A DNA stretch of 64,000 nucleotides from Bacteroidales bacterium UBA5833 (GTDB taxonomy: Bacteria; Bacteroidota; Bacteroidia; Bacteroidales; Lentimicrobiaceae), in NCBI GenBank assembly GCA_002433025.1, contig DJGZ01000022.1, forward strand, positions 124,001-188,000, in the 5' to 3' direction. The notes under the pieces were generated by a model that saw only the letters and a program-made list of their open reading frames with translations, did not search any database and had not been told where the DNA came from. Numbering within the stretch: the stretch's first letter is position 1; every line of letters begins with the position of its first letter. The translations under genes were made by a program, and so were the position numbers. Below, in pieces: positions 19,294 to 27,975 of this stretch.

Positions 19294-20430
19294 TTGGCAG
19301 GAATCTACATCCATATCCCCTATTGCAGGCAGAAATGCCACTATTGCAACTTTTACTCGGTGGCTTCCACGAAATTTATGCCCGAAGTTGCTTCGGCCAT
19401 AGCCCGCGAAGCCGCTTTACAAAAAAGATACCTCGACGGGGCCATGATTAACTCGGTTTACTTCGGGGGCGGGACCCCTTCCTTGTTCAATCAGTCTTAC
19501 CTCTCCGGAATTATAGATGCAATTTCAGCGAACTTTGTCCTTTCAGGAGATGCGGAAATCACCCTGGAAGCCAATCCCGACGATGTAAACAACACTAATC
19601 TCAATGCATGGAAAAACCTGGGCATCAACCGCCTGAGTATGGGCGTTCAGTCGTTCCGCGATGAAGATCTGCGCTATCTGAACCGTATCCACACAGGAAG
19701 CAAAGCCCTGGAATGCATTGACCTGGCGCAGGATAACGGATTTGAAAACCTCACCATTGACCTTATTTACGGATTCCCGGTGCTGAGCGACGAGGCCTGG
19801 CTGGACAACCTGCAGAAGGTCATCGGCAGAAACATCCCGCACCTTTCGGCTTATGCACTCACGGTAGAACCGCGCACAGCCCTCGATGTGATGATCCGCA
19901 AGGGGAAAATTGCCCCGGTAGAGGAAGGTCAGGCGGTGCGGCATTTCGAACTGCTGATGGAAGCCATGATAAATGCCGGATACCTGCATTACGAAATCTC
20001 CAACTTCTGCAAACCCGACCGGTATGCCAGGCATAATACAGCCTACTGGAAAGGCGAACCCTACCTGGGACTGGGACCCTCGGCGCACTCTTTCAATGGA
20101 GGATCAAGGCAATGGAATATGTCAGGAATCGGAGAATACCTGCAGGCCATCGAAAGCGGAAAAATTCCGCATGACATTGAAATCCTTGAAATAAGTCAGC
20201 AATACAATGAATATGTAATGACCGGACTGCGAACCATGTGGGGCTGCCTGGAAAGCGAAATTGCACTTCGGTTCGGAAAAGATTACCTGAATCATTTCCG
20301 GAAAGGCATCGCTAAATACATGGCTTCAGGCCATATCCTGAAAGACCACGAAGTTTATATCCTGACCAATAAAGGCAAACTTATGGCCGACGGCATAGCC
20401 GCCGATCTGTTCGCAGACGACGGTTTATAA
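19294..20430 (+). CDS. hemW: Radical SAM heme chaperone HemW
   Basis: HemW binds heme and delivers it to respiratory proteins; it was long misnamed oxygen-independent coproporphyrinogen oxidase. The radical SAM cluster is intact as YCRQKCHYC (CxxxCxxC) near residues 10-18, followed by YFGGGTPSLF, LEANPDD, GVQSFRDEDLRYLNR and the HemN_C domain at the end. The start is TTG at 19294: family proteins begin M-A-G-I-Y-I-H-I-P, and no ATG is available. It lacks the extra N-terminal region of true HemN. 47 bp separate it from the lipid kinase, and it may end that operon. Confidence 0.93.
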   Translation: MAGIYIHIPYCRQKCHYCNFYSVASTKFMPEVASAIAREAALQKRYLDGAMINSVYFGGGTPSLFNQSYLSGIIDAISANFVLSGDAEITLEANPDDVNNTNLNAWKNLGINRLSMGVQSFRDEDLRYLNRIHTGSKALECIDLAQDNGFENLTIDLIYGFPVLSDEAWLDNLQKVIGRNIPHLSAYALTVEPRTALDVMIRKGKIAPVEEGQAVRHFELLMEAMINAGYLHYEISNFCKPDRYARHNTAYWKGEPYLGLGPSAHSFNGGSRQWNMSGIGEYLQAIESGKIPHDIEILEISQQYNEYVMTGLRTMWGCLESEIALRFGKDYLNHFRKGIAKYMASGHILKDHEVYILTNKGKLMADGIAADLFADDGL

Positions 20431-20518
20431 CAAGTGCGTCAGACCGGAAGGTATGCACTCGTCCAAAACATAGCAATATTCTCCATACATTCGCTTCATA
20501 AAATAATCCACAACTTCC

Positions 20519-21418
20519 ATGAGAAAACCGTTACTGCTGGTGTCCGTCGCTTTGCTGACCGCTTGCTCCCATAAAATCAGCACAAATTTTCAATCCGCTG
20601 CTCCAGCCCCGGCAGATACCACCTGCAATCCTGAAATTCGGAAAAAAAGCGACCTTTTCGGACTCGATGCCCAATATCTGGGAAGCATAACACTGGATGA
20701 GCCAGTCGTTTACATGCGCCGGAAAGTTTGCTCGGAAGAGGCAGCCATGGATATATTAAAAACCAATGCATGTAATCTGAATGCCAACCTTATAAACATC
20801 ACTCTGGAAATAAAGCCGGGCGAAGATGCACCCCCCTATCCCAGAAGTGCCTGTTACAGGTGTATCGCTAATTACTATTACGTTGAAATAAATGAAACTT
20901 CAAAACCCATACTGAAAGAAGATGCCCGGAAAACGATCAGCTGGGAGGATAAAACGAAAATCACGTGGGACAATTTTATGATAGAACTGCCGGAATCAAG
21001 CGAAGTCCCATACGAGTTTATCTCTAGAATTTTTGTAAGCTGGAAATGGTCACACTGGACGGGAGTTTGTAAAAATTATAAAGCTCAGGCGGTTTTTTAT
21101 AGCGATATCTCGAAGGTTAAGAAATCATTTAAAACCACCGAAAATGAAAAACATATTAAGTTGCTCTTTTCTTTAACCCAACTCTATGCAAAAAGGTTAG
21201 AGAACAATCTGAATTCATGGAAGCCAATAATTGGAAACAGGAAGAAATTATTCAGAATAATCAATTGGTATCATATGGATTTGGAAAACGCTAAAACAAG
21301 GTTTTATGAGGAGGCAGAATACGGCGAAAATGAAGCGGCTCTTAAAAAATGGGAAGACGAAATAAATACAGAATTGGAGCAGCTTACCAATGGTGAGAAA
21401 GACCCCAACGAGAAGTGA
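20519..21418 (+). CDS. Putative lipoprotein of unknown function
   Basis: Not a family I can name with confidence. The 299 residues begin with a lipoprotein signal (lipobox LLTAC, Cys16), so the mature protein is probably lipid-anchored in the envelope. Residues 50-130 have paired cysteines (YMRRKVC, TNACNLNAN, PRSACYRCIANYYYVEI) reminiscent of small DUF4156-like lipoprotein domains. The C-terminal half (ISWEDKTKITWDNF ... LFSLTQLYAKRLENNL) vaguely recalls DUF922-like proteins but lacks an HExxH zinc site. The tail is highly charged. It stands alone, with a TACATTCG near-match to the -7 promoter about 30 bp upstream of its ATG. Confidence 0.7.
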   Translation: MRKPLLLVSVALLTACSHKISTNFQSAAPAPADTTCNPEIRKKSDLFGLDAQYLGSITLDEPVVYMRRKVCSEEAAMDILKTNACNLNANLINITLEIKPGEDAPPYPRSACYRCIANYYYVEINETSKPILKEDARKTISWEDKTKITWDNFMIELPESSEVPYEFISRIFVSWKWSHWTGVCKNYKAQAVFYSDISKVKKSFKTTENEKHIKLLFSLTQLYAKRLENNLNSWKPIIGNRKKLFRIINWYHMDLENAKTRFYEEAEYGENEAALKKWEDEINTELEQLTNGEKDPNEK

Positions 21419-21491
21419 AGCATGTTGCGATGCATTTGCAGGCAATGACAGGTGCAGGAAATAGTTATTTTCTTTATTTCTCACAGATGGT

Positions 21492-21551
21492 TTTCGACGT
21501 AGTTGCAGACTACGCTGAACAGTCATTTATCATTGCTTTTCAGCACAATCC
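21492..21551. repeat. REP-containing 60-bp repeat, copy A
   Basis: A 60-bp block that matches 22347-22406 with about six differences. Its left part holds a REP-like palindrome (GTAGT, five-base loop, ACTAC); its right part is a copy of the 3' end of the endonuclease-fold gene that ends at 22378, including the codons for IVLKSNDK and the stop. Confidence 0.8.
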
Positions 21552-21560
21552 CCAAAAGCT

Positions 21561-21583
21561 CGGCGAAGTCAGTGACTACGTCG
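21561..21583 (-). repeat. REP-like palindrome, inverted copy
   Basis: On the minus strand this reads CGACGTAGTCACTGACTTCG followed by CCG, a divergent copy of the palindrome at 22308-22336 in the opposite orientation. It lies between copy A and the transposase gene. Confidence 0.6.
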
Positions 21584-21643
21584 ACAATCTATATTCTATC
21601 CTTAACACCTACGTCGGAAACATGCAAATAACATTTATAACCA

Positions 21644-22171
21644 TCAACATGTTTTCCATGAAACTGCCAACAAAACAACATCCAACAAGCCTGGAAGTCC
21701 GGCATAATTTCGTGCACTGGAATAAAGATAGTCTTCCGCTTTCTCAACTAAGCCGGCCCTGACAGGATTTTCATGTATATAAAACAGTTTTTCTTCAATA
21801 AACTTATTTGTATACAAAACGACTGCATGATTTTCGTGTGTCCATATCTGAAATTCTTTGTTTCTTTTGTGACTACCGGCATTTTCCTTGAAAATATCAA
21901 GCATCCAGGCTTTCCTGCTTTCAACATCATGTTTGATCGATCTTATGATGGCCTTTGAAGTGAATTTCTTCAAATCGCCTATGGTGGCGCTCAGGTTATC
22001 TGATTGACTGTTTACGATCATATGAACATGGTTTGACATAATTACATAAGCAAAAACCTGAAGACCTTTTTCTTGCTGGCAATAACGAAGGCTATCTAAA
22101 AAGATATCGCGGTATCGTTGTCTGGAAAATATATCAACCCAGTCAACAATCTGGATTGTCAGGTAATACAA
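21644..22171 (-). CDS. REP-associated tyrosine transposase (RAYT, Y1/HUH family)
   Basis: Single-strand DNA transposase-like nuclease of the IS200/IS605 superfamily, whose members process REP palindromes. About 175 residues: YYLTIQIVDWVDIFSRQRYRD at the N-terminus, the HUH motif in MSNHVHMIV (H48 and H50 in this numbering), WTHENHAVVLY, and the catalytic-tyrosine helix FYIHENPVRAG (Y131 candidate), then YLYSSARNYAGLPGLLDV. The only start is TTG at 22171; the frame is open a further 20 codons upstream (NDNRIKIDDQSG-like) without an ATG, so the initiation site may be lost or non-standard. REP-like palindromes lie on both sides. Confidence 0.85.
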   Translation of the reverse strand: MYYLTIQIVDWVDIFSRQRYRDIFLDSLRYCQQEKGLQVFAYVIMSNHVHMIVNSQSDNLSATIGDLKKFTSKAIIRSIKHDVESRKAWMLDIFKENAGSHKRNKEFQIWTHENHAVVLYTNKFIEEKLFYIHENPVRAGLVEKAEDYLYSSARNYAGLPGLLDVVLLAVSWKTC

Positions 22172-22307
22172 CCCGGACTGATCATCAATTTTTATCCTGT
22201 TGTCATTGATTTTAGTATCAATATTATAAGCACTTTAAAATTAATATGACTATCGCGGATTCAGGTAATAGTGAATGATGCTGTCAAATAAATTAAATCA
22301 AGGTGTT

Positions 22308-22336
22308 TTTCGACGTAGTCGCAGACTACGCCGAAC
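22308..22336 (+). repeat. REP-like palindrome, copy B
   Basis: Core CGTAGT-CGCAG-ACTACG forms a six-base-pair hairpin and is flanked by TTTCGA and CCGAAC, as in the copies at 21492 and 22347. Confidence 0.75.
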
Positions 22337-22346
22337 GTACATTGGA

Positions 22347-22406
22347 TTTCGATGTAGTAGCAGACTACACCGAACAGTCATTTGTCATTGCTTTTCAGTA
22401 CAATCC
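22347..22406. repeat. REP-containing 60-bp repeat, copy C
   Basis: Partner of 21492-21551. It contains a REP palindrome (GTAGT-AGCAG-ACTAC) running directly into the last codons of the endonuclease-fold gene. Copies B and C lie 39 bp apart in tandem. Confidence 0.8.
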
Positions 22407-23454
22407 GTATAGTCACCGGCTGGTGGTCGGCTTCGGTGAAGCCGGTGGCGGTAGTTTCAACTTTCAGCAAGTCAATGTTGGGTGATAGTACAAAGAAATC
22501 AATCAGGGTGGTTTTGGTTTTGCCTGCCGTATAGGGGATGTCCACGTTACGGTTGGTACTATGCAGGGGATCATAGGCAAACTTCCAGCCTTCAGGCAGA
22601 AAATCATCAGGAATGGGAGGCTCGATTAGTTTTGGCAGGTATTGCGGCAGCAGCCGGGCGGTGTCAAAACCCACCGGATTCTGGTTCCAGTCGCCCCCTA
22701 TCAGTACAAAATTTCCGTTAGTATATTCGGTTTCCATCAGTTCCCTGAGCTGGGCAAGTTCGGTTTTGCGGATCTCCGCTGCATCGCTGAAGGCCGAGTT
22801 GTGGGTGTTCACAAGTACCAGTTCGTTCCCGAATCCCGTATTATACCTGGTAACCAGGTAACAACGCTTTAGCATAAACAGGCTCATGGGCCATGAGTAG
22901 CCTGATTTAAATGCAAACCGGACCGCACTGGCGGGTGTATGCCCCGACAGGGTGACCAGTCCTGCCCTGACCTTCCCCATTGGATTATTAACAGGCATGG
23001 GAACCCAGGCCTTATAGTTCATGGCAAAGAAGTTTTCGAAATCGCTGAAATGATCCGTGATCATCTTCAGCTGATTAGAATACCAGCTCCGTCTGGCACA
23101 TGTATCCACCTCCTGCAGCAGCACAAAGTCATGTCCTGAAAAGGTCTCCAGCCTTTTTAATACGCCGTCTTCATATTCCGATAATTGTTCCCTGCCGGGC
23201 CGGGCCATCTTTCCGCCTTCATAAAAAAAGTCCATTTCGGCGCCCAGGCCACAATAGCCGATATTGTACGTTGTTATTGTCAGTGTATCGGGAACAACGC
23301 CTGCATGTCCTTCAACAGGAAGCTGAACCATTTCACCGGGGCTGAACTCCCGGATGGTTTGCCAGGTGAGAAAACCTGCAATCAGTAGCAGCAAGGCAAG
23401 CAGGATGCCGGCAAAAAGGCGCAGCAGGGCTGAAATTATTTTTTTTATGTTCAT
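22378..23454 (-). CDS. Membrane-anchored endonuclease/exonuclease/phosphatase-family protein
   Basis: A 358-residue protein with a hydrophobic N-terminal segment (residues 8-30) and a complete EEP fold on the outer side. Family motifs: TTYNIGYCG near 60, LLQEVD near 117 with the metal-binding glutamate, VNTHNSAF (catalytic-type His/Asn), LIGGDWNQNP and the C-terminal TEADHQPVTI (SDH-like Asp-His). These residues make a Mg-dependent phosphodiesterase plausible; DNA, nucleotides or phospholipids are all possible substrates. Its 3' end lies inside a REP repeat, and a 35-bp copy of that end occurs on the far side of the transposase. Confidence 0.85.
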   Translation of the reverse strand: MNIKKIISALLRLFAGILLALLLLIAGFLTWQTIREFSPGEMVQLPVEGHAGVVPDTLTITTYNIGYCGLGAEMDFFYEGGKMARPGREQLSEYEDGVLKRLETFSGHDFVLLQEVDTCARRSWYSNQLKMITDHFSDFENFFAMNYKAWVPMPVNNPMGKVRAGLVTLSGHTPASAVRFAFKSGYSWPMSLFMLKRCYLVTRYNTGFGNELVLVNTHNSAFSDAAEIRKTELAQLRELMETEYTNGNFVLIGGDWNQNPVGFDTARLLPQYLPKLIEPPIPDDFLPEGWKFAYDPLHSTNRNVDIPYTAGKTKTTLIDFFVLSPNIDLLKVETTATGFTEADHQPVTIRIVLKSNDK

Positions 23455-23731
23455 GACAGGAATACTTATGAAATATTCTCAAATTTATAACAAAAATCCC
23501 GAATTTCAACTCCCGGAACCATCTCAGCTTCCTTGTACCGGTAAAGAACCGGAACGCATTCCGGCACTGTTAAATCCGGATACAATTACCTACTGCATCC
23601 GGGTTGTAACCATTATGCAGATGCATTATCTAACTTCCTGGTGTTACGGGCCTGCAGCCGTATTTGATGAGAAATCAAAAAAACACTAATTTTACATCCC
23701 GATAATCGCAGTTTTATAAAGAAACCGTCAT

Positions 23732-25288
23732 ATGCCAATCCTTGGATCCATCATCAAGAGCGCGATAGAATTCCCCAGCAAGATACCTCTTGAGAAAATA
23801 AGGCGTTTATCGCCCGAAAAGCAACAGAGGGCTACATTAAGAAAGCTCCTTCGCGAGGCCCAGTACACCGCGCTCGGTGAAACTTACGAATTCGGCAATA
23901 TGCTCAGGCAAAAGGACTTCGTTCAGGCATTCCGCCAAAAGGTCCCCTTGCATGATTACAATGCTATCCACCAGCGCTGGTGGTACCGTACACTGAACGG
24001 TGAAGCGTTTGTAAGCTGGCCGGGCAAGGTGAAATATTTTGCGCTGAGTTCGGGAACCAGCGAAGCTTCCAGCAAATACATCCCTGTAACTGCGGATATG
24101 CTTAGGGCGATCAAGAAAACCAGCATCAGGCAGATTTTTTCGCTGGCCAGGTACGACTTCCCGCGCGATTTTTACGAACGCGGTATCCTGATGCTCGGCG
24201 GAAGTACCCACCTTCAGTTTAACGGCACCTATTACGAGGGGGACCTTTCGGGAATTACAGCCGGCAACATCCCTTTCTGGTTCCAGCACTTCTATAAACC
24301 TGGTAAACGCATCTCAAAGGAGCGCGACTGGACCACCAAACTCGACGAGATCGTGAAAAATGCAAAGAACTGGGACATCGGCGTGATCGTAGGCGTTCCG
24401 GCATGGCTGCAGATATTGATGGAAAGGATCATTAAACATTATAATGTTAAAACGATTCATGATGTCTGGCCGAACCTGTCGATTTACGTTCACGGCGGTG
24501 TTTCGTTCGCCCCTTACGCCAAGACATTTGAAAAACTGCTGGCCCGGCCAATCACTTACATTGAAACCTATCTTGCTTCGGAGGGTTTTATTGCCTATCA
24601 GTCGCGCCCGAATACCAATGCGATGCAACTGGTGCTTGACAACGGGTTGTTTTTCGAATTTATCCCTTTCAACGATAAAAACTTCGATCATGAAGGCCAT
24701 TTCCTTCCTGATGCTGAAACCCTTACCATTGATCAGGTTGAGGAAGGAAAAGAATATGCCCTGGTGCTCTCCTCCTGCGCCGGTGCCTGGAGATACCTGA
24801 TCGGTGACACCATTAAGTTCACCAGCAAGGCCTTGTCAGAAATTGTGATTACAGGCAGGACCAAACATTTTCTCAACCTTTGCGGGGAACACCTTTCGCA
24901 GGAAAATATGAACCGCGCAATACAGTTGCTCGAAGAGCAGATGAATATTCCCGTTCCTGAGTTTACCGTTGCCGGAATCAAACATGACAGTATGTTTGCC
25001 CATAAATGGTACCTGGGAACACCCACCGATCTTTCATCCCTTGACGTAAAGGCCATCCGCGACCGTATTGACCAGAACCTGAAAGACCTCAACGATGACT
25101 ATCGTGTGGAGCGCATTGCCGCCATCCGCGAAGTACTGGTTGAAGTAGTGCCATTGCAGCTTTTCTATGATTACATGAAAATTCTGGGCAAAGAAGGCGG
25201 ACAGCACAAGTTTCCGAGAGTTATAAAAAATGAAAAGCATCTTCACTGGGAAGAATTTCTTGACAAAAACTACCGGAGCAGGACGTAA
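23732..25288 (+). CDS. GH3 (auxin-responsive promoter)-family adenylating protein
   Basis: GH3 enzymes activate carboxylic acids with ATP and join them to amino groups; plant members conjugate hormones, while the bacterial substrate is unknown. The 518 residues show the ATP/AMP-binding loop ALSSGTSEASSKYIP near 105-120, the conserved IETYLASEGF motif, the LSSCAGAWRYLIGDTIKF segment and TGRTKHFLNLCGEHLS, all typical of the superfamily. Length and N-terminus (ATG at 23732) are normal for Bacteroidota members. It is followed 83 bp later by a LysE-type exporter on the same strand; a functional link is possible but unsupported. Confidence 0.88.
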   Translation: MPILGSIIKSAIEFPSKIPLEKIRRLSPEKQQRATLRKLLREAQYTALGETYEFGNMLRQKDFVQAFRQKVPLHDYNAIHQRWWYRTLNGEAFVSWPGKVKYFALSSGTSEASSKYIPVTADMLRAIKKTSIRQIFSLARYDFPRDFYERGILMLGGSTHLQFNGTYYEGDLSGITAGNIPFWFQHFYKPGKRISKERDWTTKLDEIVKNAKNWDIGVIVGVPAWLQILMERIIKHYNVKTIHDVWPNLSIYVHGGVSFAPYAKTFEKLLARPITYIETYLASEGFIAYQSRPNTNAMQLVLDNGLFFEFIPFNDKNFDHEGHFLPDAETLTIDQVEEGKEYALVLSSCAGAWRYLIGDTIKFTSKALSEIVITGRTKHFLNLCGEHLSQENMNRAIQLLEEQMNIPVPEFTVAGIKHDSMFAHKWYLGTPTDLSSLDVKAIRDRIDQNLKDLNDDYRVERIAAIREVLVEVVPLQLFYDYMKILGKEGGQHKFPRVIKNEKHLHWEEFLDKNYRSRT

Positions 25289-25371
25289 ATTACGGCCGTT
25301 ATCAAACAGCGGCTGCAGGAACGGGTTAATATATGATATGCAAGTAAGAACAATCGCATCCATCAGGTAAT

Positions 25372-25995
25372 ATGCACCCTTTTCTCGAAGGCATGATTCT
25401 GGGACTCACCCTGGCCATAATGCTTGGCCCGGCTATGTTTTCGTTGATTCAGACCAGCATTCACAGAGGGCTTTACAGAGGCATACTGCTTGCAGCCGGC
25501 ATATTCCTGAGCGACCTCGCCCTGGTTTTACTCTGCTACCTGGGCGCCTTACAGGTGTTTGGCAATCAACGCAACTATCTGATGTTCGGAATAATAGGCG
25601 GAGCTATTCTGGTAGCCTTCGGTATTGTGACATTCTTGCGCAAAGTTCATATTGCCGATGATAACAGCCTGATGGAAGTGAAAATGCCGGGGCCGCTCAC
25701 CTATATTTTCAAAGGTTTTTTCCTGAATTTCGCCAATCCCTTTGTATGGATCTTCTGGATTTCGGCAATGGTAACCGTCAGCAGCAGCCATGAAGCCGAT
25801 TCAAGCGCCATAGAAGCATTTTTCAGCGGAACCCTGCTTACCATTTTTGCCACCGACATGGTCAAGGTGGTTGTTGCCAGCCGTTTAAAACATTACCTCA
25901 AGCCCCGCTTCCTGATTATGATCAACCACGCGGTCGGGATATTGCTGGTTATTTTTGGGATTTACCTGGTAGTCAGAACATTTTTGAACTTCTGA
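25372..25995 (+). CDS. LysE family translocator
   Basis: Small inner-membrane exporter of the LysE/RhtB superfamily, which exports amino acids and related compounds. The 207 residues form six TM helices; the N-terminal GMILGLTLAIMLGPAMFSLIQTSI carries the conserved G-P of the family, and FFLNFANPFVWIFW in the middle is the second hallmark. Start at the ATG at 25372. The substrate cannot be inferred. Confidence 0.88.
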   Translation: MHPFLEGMILGLTLAIMLGPAMFSLIQTSIHRGLYRGILLAAGIFLSDLALVLLCYLGALQVFGNQRNYLMFGIIGGAILVAFGIVTFLRKVHIADDNSLMEVKMPGPLTYIFKGFFLNFANPFVWIFWISAMVTVSSSHEADSSAIEAFFSGTLLTIFATDMVKVVVASRLKHYLKPRFLIMINHAVGILLVIFGIYLVVRTFLNF

Positions 25996-26015
25996 AACAA
26001 CCGGCTAACAAGGGG

Positions 26016-27824
26016 TCAGGCTTCCCCGGCTTCCGGAATTTTAATGTCTTTGATATTCAGCTGAATTGATTTCTGGTTATTCCATTCGTTCTCCTCTATG
26101 TGATAGCAGATACAGAAGGGTTTTCCCTGGCTGATGTAAGGGTAATGATCACCCTGCTGAAAGGCAATTGCCGGGAAAGGCGATGAAGATATTTCCGGGT
26201 GGCCGATGGTCAGTTTCAGGTGATTCTTGCCCACAATTCTGCCGTATCCGTTATCAATTACTCCGTCGGTCTGGAATACCGGCGACATATTGCCCGGTCC
26301 GAAAGGGGCAAACTGCTTCAGCACCTTGAAAAATTTCGGCCCTATCTCGTTCAGGTTGATCCTGAGGTCAATTTCCACTTCCGGAGATAGCATATCTTCA
26401 GTAATGCCGCGGCTCACCACCTGTTCAAATTTCTCGATGAATTCATCCAGTTTTTCCGGTTTCAGGGAAAGTCCGGCTGCATACTTGTGACCACCGAAAT
26501 GTTCGAGCAGATTGCTGCATTCATCGATGGCATCATAGATATCAAAATCCTTGATCGATCGTGCCGAACCGGTTACCAGTCCATTTGAATGGGTAAGCAC
26601 AATGGTAGGACGGTAGTATACCTCTATCAGTCTCGAAGCTACAATGCCAATTACGCCTTTGTGCCATTCGGGATGATACACCACTGTTGATTTCGCCTTC
26701 AGGAGTTTGGGGTCGTTTTTTATGGCATCCAGGGCCATATCGGTAGTAGTGGAGTCGAGGTCGCGGCGGGTGGTATTTAAATCATTGATCTGTTGCCCGA
26801 TAATTTCAGCAGTCTCAGCGCTGTTGCAAATCAGCAGTTCTACCGAATTGCGGCCGCTTTCGATGCGTCCTGCCGCATTGATGCGGGGGCCAAGCAGGAA
26901 TACAAGATCCGAAATAGTCAATTCCCGCGTGAAAATACAATCTGTGTCATCAACGTTATTGCCGTTATTCACCAGATCCTCCAACGGCCTGGCTTCAGCA
27001 CCCGGCTTCCGGTTGATATTTGAAAACTTCAATATGGCTTCGAAGCCTGGCCGGGGGTTGCTGTTGATCAGCTTCAGTCCGTAATAGGCCAGAATCCGGT
27101 TTTCGCCGGTGATGGGCACAATGTCGGAAGCAATGCTTACCACCACCAGATCGAGGTACTTGTAAAGGTTTTCAAATGCGATGTTCCGGCGTTGCGCAAG
27201 TGCCTGTATCAGTTTGAAGCCCACACCGCAGCCCGAAAGTTCCTTGTAGGGATAACCGCAGTCGGGACGCTTGGCATCGAGTACCGCCACCGCATCGGGC
27301 AAATGATCGTCGGGCCTGTGATGGTCGCAGATAATAAAATCAACCTGATATTCATTGGCTTTGCGGATTTTTTCAATGGCTTTGATTCCGCAATCGAGGG
27401 CGATCACCAGCCCGAAATTATTGTCATGTGCAAAATCAACCCCCGTAAATGAAATACCATAGCCTTCAGAATAGCGGTCGGGGATATAAAAATCGAGGGC
27501 TTCATGCCCCATTTCTTTCAAAAAGGTATAAACCAGCGATACGGCAGTAGTACCATCCACATCATAATCACCATAAACAAGAATTTTCTCGTTGTTATCC
27601 AGGGCTTTTACGATGCGCTCTACGGCTTTGTCCATATCCTTCATCAGGAAAGGATCATGCAATTGACTGAGCGATGGCCTGAAAAAATCCTTCGCCTCTT
27701 CAAATGTATTCACCCCCCGCTGCACCAGCAACTCAGCCAGTACAGGACCAATCCCAAGCTCAGCGGACAAAGCGGCAACCTTTACGGGATTGCCCCGCGC
27801 TTTCAGTACCCAGCGTTTCTGCAT
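26016..27824 (-). CDS. recJ: Single-stranded-DNA-specific exonuclease RecJ
   Basis: 5'-3' single-strand DNA exonuclease used in recombination, mismatch and base-excision repair. The 602 residues have the DHH phosphoesterase motifs DYDVDGTTA (near 83) and ICDHHRPDDHLP (near 165), then the DHHA1 domain with GVIGIVASRL and GGHKYAAGLSL, and a C-terminal OB-type domain. I chose the ATG at 27824 (MQKRWVLKARGNP); the frame stays open upstream to a GTG at 27899, but those 25 residues are lysine- and phenylalanine-rich junk not seen in the family. Confidence 0.95.
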   Translation of the reverse strand: MQKRWVLKARGNPVKVAALSAELGIGPVLAELLVQRGVNTFEEAKDFFRPSLSQLHDPFLMKDMDKAVERIVKALDNNEKILVYGDYDVDGTTAVSLVYTFLKEMGHEALDFYIPDRYSEGYGISFTGVDFAHDNNFGLVIALDCGIKAIEKIRKANEYQVDFIICDHHRPDDHLPDAVAVLDAKRPDCGYPYKELSGCGVGFKLIQALAQRRNIAFENLYKYLDLVVVSIASDIVPITGENRILAYYGLKLINSNPRPGFEAILKFSNINRKPGAEARPLEDLVNNGNNVDDTDCIFTRELTISDLVFLLGPRINAAGRIESGRNSVELLICNSAETAEIIGQQINDLNTTRRDLDSTTTDMALDAIKNDPKLLKAKSTVVYHPEWHKGVIGIVASRLIEVYYRPTIVLTHSNGLVTGSARSIKDFDIYDAIDECSNLLEHFGGHKYAAGLSLKPEKLDEFIEKFEQVVSRGITEDMLSPEVEIDLRINLNEIGPKFFKVLKQFAPFGPGNMSPVFQTDGVIDNGYGRIVGKNHLKLTIGHPEISSSPFPAIAFQQGDHYPYISQGKPFCICYHIEENEWNNQKSIQLNIKDIKIPEAGEA

Positions 27825-27975
27825 TTTTTTCTTTTTTCGAATGGTAAAATTAGGGATTATGAAGTAAAGATGGAAGGAAAAATTAAAGGATATTCTCACA
27901 AGCCCGGATAATAAGTCTGCCAGGCTTAGGTACCAATGGGTTGAAGATAAAATGCAGTTATTGTCCGAACTGATC

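Noticed and set aside
23354..23689. 111-residue plus-strand frame between the endonuclease-fold gene and the GH3 gene
   Set aside because: It overlaps the start of the divergent gene, has no recognisable domain and an irregular composition.
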